Source: Bacteroides faecium
GTDB lineage: Bacteria > Bacteroidota > Bacteroidia > Bacteroidales > Bacteroidaceae
Assembly: GCF_012113595.1 (NCBI RefSeq)
Contig: NZ_CP050831.1
Coordinates: 5,766,001 to 5,830,000 of the forward strand
DNA length: 64,000 nt
Direction of reading: 5' to 3'
Shown: piece by piece, positions 9,001 through 16,283 of the stretch
Layout: the number at the start of each line of letters is the position of its first letter
How positions within the stretch are numbered: the stretch's first letter is position 1
Translations under genes and position numbers: made by a program
The notes under the pieces: generated by a model
What the model was told of the DNA's origin: nothing
The model's database searches: none
What the model saw: the letters and a program-made list of their open reading frames with translations, nothing else

Positions 9001-9315
9001 TTATGCGACAGGGGGTGCACGCAGTTGATGCGAATAAGTCCGTTTGCAAACGACCTTATCCTGGTAAATGATTGGCTCGTAAGGCACGAGCGTTAATGTA
9101 CAATGAAATTCTACCGGTTGAGGTTCAGTAAAGAAAGAAAGGGAGTATTGACATATCGCACAATCATCGGATGACTTGTGAGAGTGCCCGGCATGAGAAC
9201 ATGACTTTTCATCCTCGCTTCCATGATAGTGAAAGGTCTTCACTACAAAGAAAGGAATGAATGTCATGAACAACACCCATGCTATGTATGCTCTTATTTT
9301 TCTCTTGTGATACAT
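9001..9315 (-). CDS. Small His/Cys-rich membrane-anchored protein
   Basis: A 104-residue protein whose N-terminal helix (residues 8-25, YIAWVLFMTFIPFFVVK) is followed by FHYHGSEDEKSCSHAGHSHK and DDCAICQYS. The layout resembles small DUF2946-like proteins found beside metal-related TonB receptors. ATG at 9315 is chosen; an upstream in-frame start lies beyond the predicted transcription start (TATATTTG at 9349-9356). The His/Cys patch may bind Zn or Cu in the periplasm. It is probably the first gene of the unit with the TonB receptor (82-bp gap). Confidence 0.65.
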   Translation of the reverse strand: MYHKRKIRAYIAWVLFMTFIPFFVVKTFHYHGSEDEKSCSHAGHSHKSSDDCAICQYSLSFFTEPQPVEFHCTLTLVPYEPIIYQDKVVCKRTYSHQLRAPPVA

Positions 9316-9348
9316 TCTCCCTCTATTGGTTATATAGAATAGCGGGAA

Positions 9349-9356
9349 CAAATATA
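9349..9356 (-). promoter_or_regulatory. Putative -7 element of the TonB-receptor operon
   Basis: TATATTTG on the minus strand matches TAnnTTTG and lies 33 bp upstream of the ATG of the His/Cys-rich protein. Confidence 0.5.
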
Positions 9357-9443
9357 GGGGTATGAAAGAGAACTGACAAATTATCAGGCTTAATATGTGT
9401 TATTTAAAGAATCTGTAACAAACGAAATCTAAATTTAATTCAC

Positions 9444-9451
9444 TACTTTTG
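9444..9451 (+). promoter_or_regulatory. Putative -7 element of the DsrE-family gene
   Basis: TACTTTTG fits TAnnTTTG, 28 bp upstream of the ATG at 9480, a typical Bacteroides leader length. Confidence 0.5.
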
Positions 9452-9479
9452 CTGTATTGAACATTTTAAATTTAAAACA

Positions 9480-9828
9480 ATGAATGAAAACGACAAGTTA
9501 AATATCCTGTGGACAACGGACAGACAATAAAGATACGATCTTTAATATGTTGTCAATGTACGCAATAAACTCTAAAAACAGAGGTTGGTGGAAACATATA
9601 AATGTAATCCTTTGGGGAGCATCGGTAAGATTAGTGGCAAACGATACACAAGTTCAGACAGAAGTATTGGAAATGCTACAATCAGGAATTACAATTGAAG
9701 CATGCCAGGATTGTTGCAACAATTTTGGAGTAACTTCAATTATTATCAATTTAGGTATTACCGTTAGATACATGGGAGCTCCACTAACAGAATATCTGAA
9801 AAATGGAGAAAAAATACTATCTATTTAA
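9480..9828 (+). pseudogene. DsrE-family protein, frameshifted by a 4-bp tandem duplication
   Basis: From ATG 9480 the frame reads MNENDKLNILWTTDRQ and stops. From 9547 another frame reads MLSMYAINSKNRGWWKHINV and continues to 9828. At 9519-9526 the tetramer GACA is present twice in tandem. Removing one copy restores one continuous frame of about 114 codons (WTTD-NKDTIFNMLS), the length of intact DsrE-family proteins. The downstream part has the paired cysteines CQDCCNNFG and the LNxxITVRYMGAPL region of the family. Either this is a genuine frameshift (possibly reversible by slippage) or a sequencing error. A shorter protein could start at 9547. Confidence 0.75.
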
Positions 9829-10001
9829 GAACCTGTTTTTAAACTAGATACTGCATCTCTTTCAATGTCCAAGTAAGGATTACAAAACTATAACAATAGA
9901 ACATTACGCATTGTTTTATTGAAGAAAGTTATGTAATATAATAAAATCTCATATCAAAAACTTTTTGTTTATCAAGCTTCTTTGAGAAATCGATTATTAT
10001 C

Positions 10002-10619
10002 TCATTCTTCCAGCTTCCACACATAAAACACATTCCTTCCCGCCCCTCTCTTACGCAGTTTCCCTTCTTGGATAAAAGTATTCAAGTCATCAACAGCTTT
10101 CAATCGAGCTACCCCTGTCAGCCTGCTGTATTCTATGCGGGTGATTCCGCCGTTCTTTTTCAGAAACTCCTGTAACATTTGAAGACGTTGTTCGACAGGT
10201 ATCTCCGTTTTGCTGACAGTCCGTCCCGATTTGGGCACACGTTCAAGTCTCATTTCCCGTCTTACCTTCAATTTAAAATTTTTGGAAGTACGCAGGTGTA
10301 CATTGTCAAAGCAGATAGATTCGGAACGGATTTCTTTTTTAGTCATTACCTTCTGAGTGCATTTCAAAGAGACACTAAGATGTCCCAGCTCTCCAAGCTC
10401 CACAATATAGCCACGCGCCAAGAGATTACCAAGTTCATCTATTACAGCCCCCAACACCCCGTCAACCATATTCTGGGGAAAATGTTGATAACGTGACACA
10501 CGTTCTATAAACTCTTTTTGGGAATAAGTACCGCTCGGAACTATCCGTGCATGAAGGGGTTGCTTCTCGCCGGTATTCTGAACGTCCGGTGTCTCATACA
10601 AATCATAATACGCACTCAT
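10002..10619 (-). CDS. HU-like (HU-HIG) DNA-binding protein with C-terminal winged helix
   Basis: A 205-residue protein. Residues 25-125 match the HU/IHF-like HU-HIG domain found in Bacteroidota (SQKEFIERVSRYQHFPQNMV, LLARGYIVELGELGHLSVSL), with its central strands and basic arm region. Residues 140-203 form a winged-helix-like unit (EQRLQMLQEFLKKNGGITRI, ending RKRGAGRNVFYVWKLEE). Two DNA-binding modules in one chain are compatible with a nucleoid or local regulator. The 270 bp upstream carry a striking set of palindromic repeats (10718-10803), a plausible autoregulatory site. Function beyond DNA binding is unknown. Confidence 0.75.
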   Translation of the reverse strand: MSAYYDLYETPDVQNTGEKQPLHARIVPSGTYSQKEFIERVSRYQHFPQNMVDGVLGAVIDELGNLLARGYIVELGELGHLSVSLKCTQKVMTKKEIRSESICFDNVHLRTSKNFKLKVRREMRLERVPKSGRTVSKTEIPVEQRLQMLQEFLKKNGGITRIEYSRLTGVARLKAVDDLNTFIQEGKLRKRGAGRNVFYVWKLEE

Positions 10620-10717
10620 AAGCAGCTATATTTTATTGATTACCATTTATCATTTTCTTGCCTGATATTTAATCTCTCTTATACCAATCATTAGTTCTTG
10701 ATTAGTATATATTTATT

Positions 10718-10803
10718 CGTCTGACTATAGTGTAACTTGCATCTGACTATAGTTACTCTTTCGTCTGACTATAGTTAGACGAAAAAACAACTATAGTCAG
10801 ACG
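10718..10803. repeat. Four-copy CGTCTGACTATAGTT repeat with a perfect 15-bp dyad
   Basis: Copies lie at 10718-10731, 10742-10754 and 10762-10776 in direct orientation and 10789-10803 inverted. The third and fourth form a perfect 15-bp inverted repeat with a 12-nt spacer. The third copy is also inside a smaller dyad (CGTCT...AGACG, 10762-10781). The cluster lies between the end of the RING-TerD gene and the start of the HU-HIG gene, both on the minus strand. It could be an operator array for the HU-HIG protein or a terminator-like structure, although no strong T-run follows on the minus strand. Confidence 0.8.
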
Positions 10804-10888
10804 ATTAGTTTATTGCATGCAAAGATATACTTTATCGCAATACAACTTATAAATATTAGGAAGAAAAGACTTAGTTGACCGCCAGAAA

Positions 10889-13135
10889 TTAATCACCCAA
10901 CAGCAACTTAGTCACGGCAGCAGTATTCAATGCCCATTCACGGGTATATACTTCGGCCGCTTCCGGTGTATCAACCAACTTCAATCCCTGTACCTGCGCC
11001 TTGACAGCCAACAGTTCGCCGACGGTGGTTTTCGCATCCAATTTATCCAGGTACTTTTCGACAGCTTGTGTATCCAAAGAAAGAATAGTCTGTCCGCCGA
11101 AAGGTATTTCCAGCCAGACGATTTCTCTCTCTTTCACTTTCAATACCCCGAAAACAAGTCCTTTCTGCAAACTTTGGGAGACACGTACCTGATGCTGAAC
11201 GCAAGAAGGGTCGTATGCCACTCCGGTCTTCTCTGATATCCTCATCGGATAAGCTGAGTTCATCCAACCGACTACCAGATTAGGAGAGATAGCACCATTG
11301 CTATACGCATTGCAAGTGAAAACCACATACTGCGCACCTACACGGTTCAGCTCATTCAAATCCAGTTCGATATACTCGGCAGTACCTTTCTTGTCGGGGA
11401 TGCTTCGGATATCTCCGCTATGCTTGGCACCGATAGCCTGCAAGTTGAAATAAGAGCAAACTTCCGTCGTTGACGGCAAAGTGATGTGGCAACTCAAGTC
11501 CATATCCAAATGCTGTGCCGGAAGCCCTTTTCCCCACTGCATGAACAGGCGCACCTTATCCCCTTCTACCGGGAAACGTGTTCCCTGCAAGGCACAGGAA
11601 GTATCCTGAACCGTCTCGCTACGGTCGCCGATAGACAACGGGATATGGAACAACATAGGGTCGATATATATGCTTTTGTTCTCTCCCTCGACCACCGCGT
11701 TAGCAAAACGGGCAGTCACGACTTCCTTACACAAGTCCTGCACATCTTTCACCATTGCTTTCAACTGGTCTTCCATATAAAGACTCACCAAATAGTGAGG
11801 TTCTATCAAATGAGCATTACCGCCCAAAGGTTTCACCATTCTCTTATGTCCTTGCTCAAAGTAGTTCTCCGCATACATACCCAAAGTGACCACCAGACGG
11901 GCCGGCAACAAATGAACGACTTCCTTGAATGCAGCCAACGTCTCTTCCGGCCCGAACCAAAGCATATTGGCAAACAAGGAACGTGCGAACATACCCGGCC
12001 GCTGCTTCAACAAGGCGAAAGTCTGTGCGGCATCCGCCTTCAAACGGTAACGGTCCACCTCTCCCTGCCAAACCGTATATGTCTGACAGTAGAATACATC
12101 CATCAACTCCTTCAAGTTCCCGAATCCCGGCTTACGGGCATATTCCGCCAAACGCAGCGCACGTATCATACGTACCCACATCTCCCTTTTCGGATGCATG
12201 ATTTCGCAAGCCTTTTCCGCGTTCATCTCCAGGTTATTCAGCCAGAGGGCTACCATTTTACATTCACGGCGGACGTATTTCAACTTCAGTTTCTCACGCT
12301 TCGTCTGAGCAGCCGAACGGCTTTTATCCAAAACAGCAGTTATATGCGCATTGTTTCTACCCGCCTTACGGATGATAGTCTTAGGTTCGATGATTTGCAG
12401 GAATCCGGTTTTCTTATACCACAGATAACGCAATATATCGTTCGGAGTGGAGAAATAGATTTGCGCTTCCTGCGCCCTGTCCTGCTCCACCAATGTATCT
12501 ATCACCAGCATCAAAGTTTCTTTCATCTTGATTCCGACTGCCGGCAACGGAAGTTCGCCAAGCAAAATCTTCAAGCTATCCACTTGCGTGGCATCAAGAG
12601 CCGTACGCGATTCAAGCAGGTCGCGGAAGAAACCATTCAAATCCTCTTCCCGCCAAAGTTCAAGGACTTTTAGCTTGCTTCCCTGTCCGAAGTATTCCGT
12701 AGCGGCCGTTTCAAACGGAGTTCCGCAGAACGGGCAGCCGTTGTATCGCTCCAAAGGGAAGGTATTATCGGGAATCACATGTCCGCAGGGCAGCTTCACG
12801 CCTTTCTTGCTATTGAAGATGTTGGCAATCCATGTTATCAAATGGTCTAATCCTGTTTCTCCGGTAGGTGTATCCCAGCCTTTCACCAATGGAGCCCAAT
12901 TGAGCGTCACGCCCAATACTTCCTTCATCACCTGAAGAATCTCCACTTGTTGCGCCGGGTACAACTGGTTGACAGCATGCAGCAACTCCTCGGACAGAGT
13001 ATATCCTACTTTACGGAGTTGAGCAACCAATGTTACAGTAGTCGAAGTCAATGCTTCGCGCTTTTCTGTTCCTTCTATCACTGGCAAATAAATTGCATTT
13101 TGCCTGATAGTTACTTTCAACAAATCTTTTTTCAT
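10889..13135 (-). CDS. MXAN_6230/SCO0854-type RING-domain protein with C-terminal TerD-like domain
   Basis: A 748-residue cytoplasmic protein. Residues 113-141 carry a compact zinc site (CGH at 117-119, CPFC at 134-137) of the prokaryotic RING type. The middle (about 150-500) is helical and HEAT-like. Residues about 580-690 resemble a TerD fold (AQYVVFTCNAYSNGAISPNL), known from tellurium/stress Ter systems. This order fits the family NCBI names MXAN_6230/SCO0854. The biochemical role is not known. Its leader (13136-13500) contains tRNA-like elements, and a WGR-domain gene is divergently placed. A remnant of its first codons is duplicated at about 18657-18694. Confidence 0.8.
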   Translation of the reverse strand: MKKDLLKVTIRQNAIYLPVIEGTEKREALTSTTVTLVAQLRKVGYTLSEELLHAVNQLYPAQQVEILQVMKEVLGVTLNWAPLVKGWDTPTGETGLDHLITWIANIFNSKKGVKLPCGHVIPDNTFPLERYNGCPFCGTPFETAATEYFGQGSKLKVLELWREEDLNGFFRDLLESRTALDATQVDSLKILLGELPLPAVGIKMKETLMLVIDTLVEQDRAQEAQIYFSTPNDILRYLWYKKTGFLQIIEPKTIIRKAGRNNAHITAVLDKSRSAAQTKREKLKLKYVRRECKMVALWLNNLEMNAEKACEIMHPKREMWVRMIRALRLAEYARKPGFGNLKELMDVFYCQTYTVWQGEVDRYRLKADAAQTFALLKQRPGMFARSLFANMLWFGPEETLAAFKEVVHLLPARLVVTLGMYAENYFEQGHKRMVKPLGGNAHLIEPHYLVSLYMEDQLKAMVKDVQDLCKEVVTARFANAVVEGENKSIYIDPMLFHIPLSIGDRSETVQDTSCALQGTRFPVEGDKVRLFMQWGKGLPAQHLDMDLSCHITLPSTTEVCSYFNLQAIGAKHSGDIRSIPDKKGTAEYIELDLNELNRVGAQYVVFTCNAYSNGAISPNLVVGWMNSAYPMRISEKTGVAYDPSCVQHQVRVSQSLQKGLVFGVLKVKEREIVWLEIPFGGQTILSLDTQAVEKYLDKLDAKTTVGELLAVKAQVQGLKLVDTPEAAEVYTREWALNTAAVTKLLLGD

Positions 13136-13233
13136 ACGTTGTGTTTTTTAAGTAAGGTAATCGGGAGACTGTGAATCAATGGAGCATTCCTGCGGTTTTT
13201 GAAGTAAGCCTTCCTTGACCTTAGTTTATAAAA

Positions 13234-13335
13234 AGAGGTAGAACAGACTGGATTCAAACCAGTAATATTCACTTTTAAGAAGTAAGCTCCGGTTGACCTC
13301 ATTTCAGATAATCCCGAAGCTACTGTCCTACCTCT
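13234..13335 (-). ncRNA. tRNA-like element A2 ending in a terminator-like stem
   Basis: The outer 13-bp stem is AGAGGTAGGACAG (13335-13323) with CTGTTCTACCTCT (13246-13234), one G-U pair. It encloses a 5-bp T-arm-like hairpin ACTGG-TTTGAAT-CCAGT (13263-13247). The first bases after the 5' stem strand are TA-GCTTCGGG, as in the D-arm of tRNA. The anticodon-arm position is taken by the GGTCAA/TTACTTC motif. No anticodon loop is recognisable. The outer stem is followed by TTTTT, so it could also be an attenuator upstream of the RING gene. Product type is inferred. Confidence 0.6.
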
Positions 13336-13349
13336 ATATTTGTTTTTGT

Positions 13350-13403
13350 GGAGCAGACCGGAGTCGAACCGGTGACCGTCTCTACCCACTGAGCTACTGC
13401 TCC
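13350..13403 (-). ncRNA. tRNA-like element A1 lacking the anticodon arm
   Basis: A 54-nt element with a perfect 7-bp acceptor-type stem (GGAGCAG / CTGCTCC), TA, a D-arm (GCTC AGTGGGTA GAG) and a perfect T-arm (ACCGG TTCGACT CCGGT, 13373-13357). Only ACGGTC joins D-arm to T-arm, so the anticodon arm is absent and it cannot be a decoding tRNA. The homologous element at 18797-18914 has about 64 extra nt at this point. It is downstream of a minus-strand TATCTTTG promoter element (13502-13509) and upstream of the RING-TerD gene, so it is probably transcribed in that leader. Confidence 0.7.
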
Positions 13404-13501
13404 TTTGCGAAACTGGAAAACGGATAATCGCACTGGTAATGTTCTACCTTAAAGAGTGTGTTGAAGTAACCCGTACTTGACCTGTTTTCTTGTTTCTTCG
13501 A

Positions 13502-13509
13502 CAAAGATA
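13502..13509 (-). promoter_or_regulatory. Putative -7 element of the tRNA-like leader / RING gene
   Basis: TATCTTTG on the minus strand is a close match to TAnnTTTG. Transcription from about 13495 would cover motif copy 1, A1, A2 and motif copy 3 before the RING start at 13135. The element is conserved at 19013-19020 in the duplicated copy. Confidence 0.55.
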
Positions 13510-13657
13510 GGCGCAGTGATGCGCAGCCTTTTTGCGTAACTCAAACTTTTTTGCTGTTTTCTCGAAAAAAACAGTAAAAAAAAGAATGAACGGAACTTAT
13601 TTTGCAAGAATACAGAAGAAAAACGAAGACATATAGGTGATAACTCAACAGTTTTCA

Positions 13658-13665
13658 TACTTTTG
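13658..13665 (+). promoter_or_regulatory. Putative -7 element of WGR gene A
   Basis: TACTTTTG fits TAnnTTTG and lies 58 bp upstream of the WGR start at 13723. It is conserved at 19167-19174 before the second WGR gene. Confidence 0.5.
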
Positions 13666-13722
13666 CGTATAGTGGAGATATCAACGCATTAATCTCCCTG
13701 CCAACAATAAACACACAATATT

Positions 13723-14442
13723 ATGAAAAGAGCATTTATTTGTAAAGGCGAGAAATCTCACAAGTTCTGGTGTATTGATTATAGTGACTGTGATTTCTCC
13801 GTAAATTACGGCAAGTCCGGCAGCATCGGTAAGTTTGAAATCAAGGAATTTGAGACGGAAGAAGAATGTATGAAACAAGCTGAGAAACTTATTCGCTCGA
13901 AAGAGAAAAAAGGATATGTGGAAGACACCGGATTTGACTTTATGAACAGAATCTATATCGATTCCGAAGAATACGGATTGCATCCCAAAACTTCCCACCC
14001 CCGATTTACCGAACACTTTACGGAAGAATTCTACTACGACTGTATAGACGAAGAAACACCGTTCGGCAGCGATGAGGGAAGTGATACTTTGGATTCGCTT
14101 GAAGAAGCTATCAGAAAAAATCCTAATCTCAACTTCACGGATTATCCCCAATATTTAATAGAACATGACTGGGGCATGGAATATATCCCTGTTGAAACTC
14201 TCGACCCGGAATCAATTAAGGAACTGGCTTCGAAAAAAGAAATGGACATGACACAAAGCGACATGGTGACTTACGCTACCGCTTTTGGACAAATAAAAAT
14301 CACCGGTCATCTCTCACCCGAATTACAGGAACGGGGAGTAAAGGCTATCAAAAGACTAGCCTTGCTTTGGGGAAATGATTTGACCGAGATTCAAAGCAGA
14401 ATGATTGATGACTTGCTTTCATTTCCTATCGGTAAGGATTGA
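13723..14442 (+). CDS. WGR-domain protein, copy A
   Basis: A 239-residue protein with an N-terminal WGR-like domain (about residues 1-65: HKFWCIDYSDCDFSVNYGKS, then EECMKQAEKLIRSKEKKGY). WGR domains bind nucleic acid ends in PARP-type and DNA-modification proteins. Residues 65-239 are acidic then helical (SDEGSDTLDSLEEAIRKNPN) and match no domain I recognise. It is transcribed divergently from the tRNA-like/RING leader and heads the first series of small cassette genes. A second copy at 19222-19941 is very similar throughout. Involvement in nucleic-acid sensing or repair is inferred from the domain only. Confidence 0.75.
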   Translation: MKRAFICKGEKSHKFWCIDYSDCDFSVNYGKSGSIGKFEIKEFETEEECMKQAEKLIRSKEKKGYVEDTGFDFMNRIYIDSEEYGLHPKTSHPRFTEHFTEEFYYDCIDEETPFGSDEGSDTLDSLEEAIRKNPNLNFTDYPQYLIEHDWGMEYIPVETLDPESIKELASKKEMDMTQSDMVTYATAFGQIKITGHLSPELQERGVKAIKRLALLWGNDLTEIQSRMIDDLLSFPIGKD

Positions 14443-14491
14443 TAATATGAAACTGATAGGTAGTAAATATATGAGGATAATAGAGGTTAGG

Positions 14492-14530
14492 AACCACACT
14501 ATGAGGTGTGGTTATTAATACATTAGTAAC
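14492..14530. repeat. Cassette-boundary hairpin 1 with CATTAGTAAC tail
   Basis: Perfect 8-bp arms AACCACAC (14492-14499) and GTGTGGTT (14506-14513) are followed by CATTAGTAAC at 14521-14530. This is the first of the boundary elements that separate the small ORFs of the island. Confidence 0.65.
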
Positions 14531-14551
14531 CTGTAAATAGAAAAAATAAAA

Positions 14552-14824
14552 GTGACTGAAAATATTTATAGCAAATATAAAACTCTATTAGATGAGTTAG
14601 AAACAAATTTTGATGATGACCCAATGAAAACGATGTGCCAAATGGTTGATTTATATGAAAATTTGAATGGCACATATTTTCACGATTTATCTGATAGCAT
14701 AAGTCTATGGATTACAGAAAATGGTAATGAAAAAATTTTAAAGTACATTGAAGATAAACATAATCCAAAATTGAAGAGATTGCAGGATTTTTTACTTTAC
14801 AAACTTCAAAATAGAGGTTACTAA
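14552..14824 (+). CDS. Hypothetical small acidic protein (cassette ORF)
   Basis: A 90-residue soluble, largely helical protein starting at GTG (MTENIYSKYKTLLDELETNF) with no signal peptide or recognised domain. Base composition is AT-rich compared with the flanking operons. It is placed between two boundary hairpins, 110 bp after WGR gene A. Size, solubility and setting resemble orphan immunity genes in acquired-defence arrays of gut Bacteroides, but no family match is claimed. Confidence 0.6.
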   Translation: MTENIYSKYKTLLDELETNFDDDPMKTMCQMVDLYENLNGTYFHDLSDSISLWITENGNEKILKYIEDKHNPKLKRLQDFLLYKLQNRGY

Positions 14825-14833
14825 CAAGCGAAT

Positions 14834-14875
14834 TAACTGCCCTAACGGTCAGTTATTCACAAACCATTAGTAGCA
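14834..14875. repeat. Cassette-boundary hairpin 2 (CCTAACGG core)
   Basis: TAACTG (14834-14839) and CAGTTA (14850-14855) flank the core CCCTAACGGT. The stem is followed by CCATTAGTAGCAATT, the shared tail of these boundaries. Confidence 0.65.
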
Positions 14876-14895
14876 ATTAGAAACAAATAAATAGT

Positions 14896-15843
14896 ATGGA
14901 ACATTTCCAAGAAGTACCAGATATAAATCGGTTAATAATATCTCCTCTTTATTTAAGAGAAGGATTAGAGTTTGCCAAAAATCAAGGCTATAATAATATT
15001 TTAATAGATGCCCATACAACAACGACTGACATCTATGGTATTTCCTGTAAACACACATTAAATGTAAGTCTAATATGTGAATATGATTTTATTGAAACCT
15101 TGATTGTTCAAGGGTACGACTATACAATAGAGCCATGCAATTTAAATCAACTAAGTGTTTTACCACGCTTAAATAAACTGGGACTTTGGGCTGATAAGGT
15201 CTTTACTATTGATTTCAGTCTATTCTCAAAACTTGAAGAATTAGAGTATTATTATACCAAACAAACAGAAAATGTAGATACTTTAATAAACCTGAAACGA
15301 CTACATATTTATAATCTCAAATCTGAAGAGTTGGAAGAACTGAAAAGCATGAATTTATTAGAAGAACTGACACTATGGGATGCCAAAAATATAAATTTGA
15401 ATGGTTTATGTCAATTAACTAATATAAGAATGTTAGATATTGTTCGTTCTCGAAAAATGATAGATATTAGAGGTTTGTGTAATTCAAATAGACTTGAAGA
15501 ATTAACATTGTCTTATTGCAATAACATAACAGACATTAGTGTGTTGAGCCATATATCAGGACTTAAAACACTTAGGTTGCTTAACTGTAAACAACTTCAA
15601 GATTTAGCCCAATTAGTACCCAACAATACTATTGAGCATATCAATATTTCAAGTTTAAAAGACTTGTTATTTTTGGAAGGCATGAAGCAACTCAAATCCT
15701 TGTGTTTTGATGATGTGATTAACGGAGATATATCTCCATTATTGGGCTCGCACTCTTTAGAGTCTGTAAGTATGGTTTCAAAAAAGAAATATTCTCATAC
15801 AGAAAAGGAAGTGAACCTAATACTGGAAATGAATAATAAATAG
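14896..15843 (+). CDS. Leucine-rich-repeat protein (cassette ORF)
   Basis: A 315-residue soluble protein. After about 95 residues of unassigned sequence, irregular leucine-rich repeats run from about residue 95 to 290, with units such as LNKLGLWADKVFTIDFSLFS, LEELTLSYCNNITDISVLSH and LKTLRLLNCKQLQDLAQLVP. There is no signal peptide, so it acts in the cytoplasm. LRR proteins often bind partner proteins, consistent with toxin neutralisation, but no target can be read from sequence. It is bounded on both sides by cassette hairpins and is AT-rich like its neighbours. Confidence 0.75.
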   Translation: MEHFQEVPDINRLIISPLYLREGLEFAKNQGYNNILIDAHTTTTDIYGISCKHTLNVSLICEYDFIETLIVQGYDYTIEPCNLNQLSVLPRLNKLGLWADKVFTIDFSLFSKLEELEYYYTKQTENVDTLINLKRLHIYNLKSEELEELKSMNLLEELTLWDAKNINLNGLCQLTNIRMLDIVRSRKMIDIRGLCNSNRLEELTLSYCNNITDISVLSHISGLKTLRLLNCKQLQDLAQLVPNNTIEHINISSLKDLLFLEGMKQLKSLCFDDVINGDISPLLGSHSLESVSMVSKKKYSHTEKEVNLILEMNNK

Positions 15844-15857
15844 CTACTAACAAACCG

Positions 15858-15890
15858 GGCTAACGCTTACAGCGTTCTCCGCTTAGCCAT
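15858..15890. repeat. Cassette-boundary hairpin 3
   Basis: An outer stem GGCTAA/TTAGCC (15858-15863, 15883-15888) encloses an inner hairpin CGCT-TAC-AGCG, giving a branched fold. CCATTAGCGATAAG follows, the usual tail. Confidence 0.6.
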
Positions 15891-15910
15891 TAGCGATAAG
15901 AAACGAAATA

Positions 15911-16213
15911 ATGAATAAGTTGAATATAAAAGATTTGGAAGTAAAAGAACAATTAGGCTACAAAGATATTGTAGTCAAATTATATAATGTTCCGGTCAAA
16001 TATAGATGTAATAGAAATATCTTTGGGGAAAATCTGCAAGGAGAAGTTGTGTGGCAAGTTGCAGATGTGAACCCTAATTTAGATGCTCCTTTTACCCATA
16101 TAATGCCATTCGATAATGAAAAAATAAAGGCATATAATTGGCTCGGAGCTTATTATTACATAAATATATTAGACGGAAAAATTATACTACTTCCAAAGCA
16201 AAGGTTGTGGTAA
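15911..16213 (+). CDS. Hypothetical protein (cassette ORF)
   Basis: A 100-residue soluble protein with a beta-rich pattern (KDIVVKLYNVPVKYR, GEVVWQVADVNPN, AYNWLGAYYYINILDGKIIL). No signal peptide or recognised domain is present. It lies 67 bp after the LRR gene with a boundary hairpin between. The small, compact, strand-rich type is common among orphan immunity-like proteins, but this is inference. ATG 15911 is the only sensible start. Confidence 0.6.
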   Translation: MNKLNIKDLEVKEQLGYKDIVVKLYNVPVKYRCNRNIFGENLQGEVVWQVADVNPNLDAPFTHIMPFDNEKIKAYNWLGAYYYINILDGKIILLPKQRLW

Positions 16214-16231
16214 TAAAATATCGGTAACAAC

Positions 16232-16280
16232 GAAAGATAGCATCTGACGATGCTCCTTTCTAACCATTGGTAATAATAGA
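16232..16280. repeat. Cassette-boundary hairpin 4
   Basis: GAAAG-AT-AGCAT (16232-16243) pairs with ATGCT-C-CTTTC (16250-16260) around CTGACG, then the tail AACCATTGGTAATAAT follows. The stem sequence is unrelated to those of the other boundaries. Confidence 0.6.
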
Positions 16281-16283
16281 ATT

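Larger units (their letters stand above)
13201..13482 (-). repeat. Three copies of an AGGTCAA-N7-TTACTTC motif in the RING-gene leader
   Basis: On the minus strand the motif GGTCAA-N7-TTACTTC occurs at 13463-13482, 13279-13298 and 13201-13220. One copy precedes, one lies inside and one follows the tRNA-like elements. The two outer blocks are conserved while the middle 7 nt vary, which suggests sequence-specific recognition of RNA or DNA. All three positions are preserved in the duplicated leader at 18.75-18.99 kb. Confidence 0.75.

Noticed and set aside
13201..13482. Y-RNA-like Ro-binding stem on the plus strand (GAAGTA ... CTTGACC)
   Set aside because: The words recall conserved Y RNA ends, but the tRNA-like folds and promoter are on the opposite strand, the spacing is only 7 nt, and no TROVE-domain gene is in the window.
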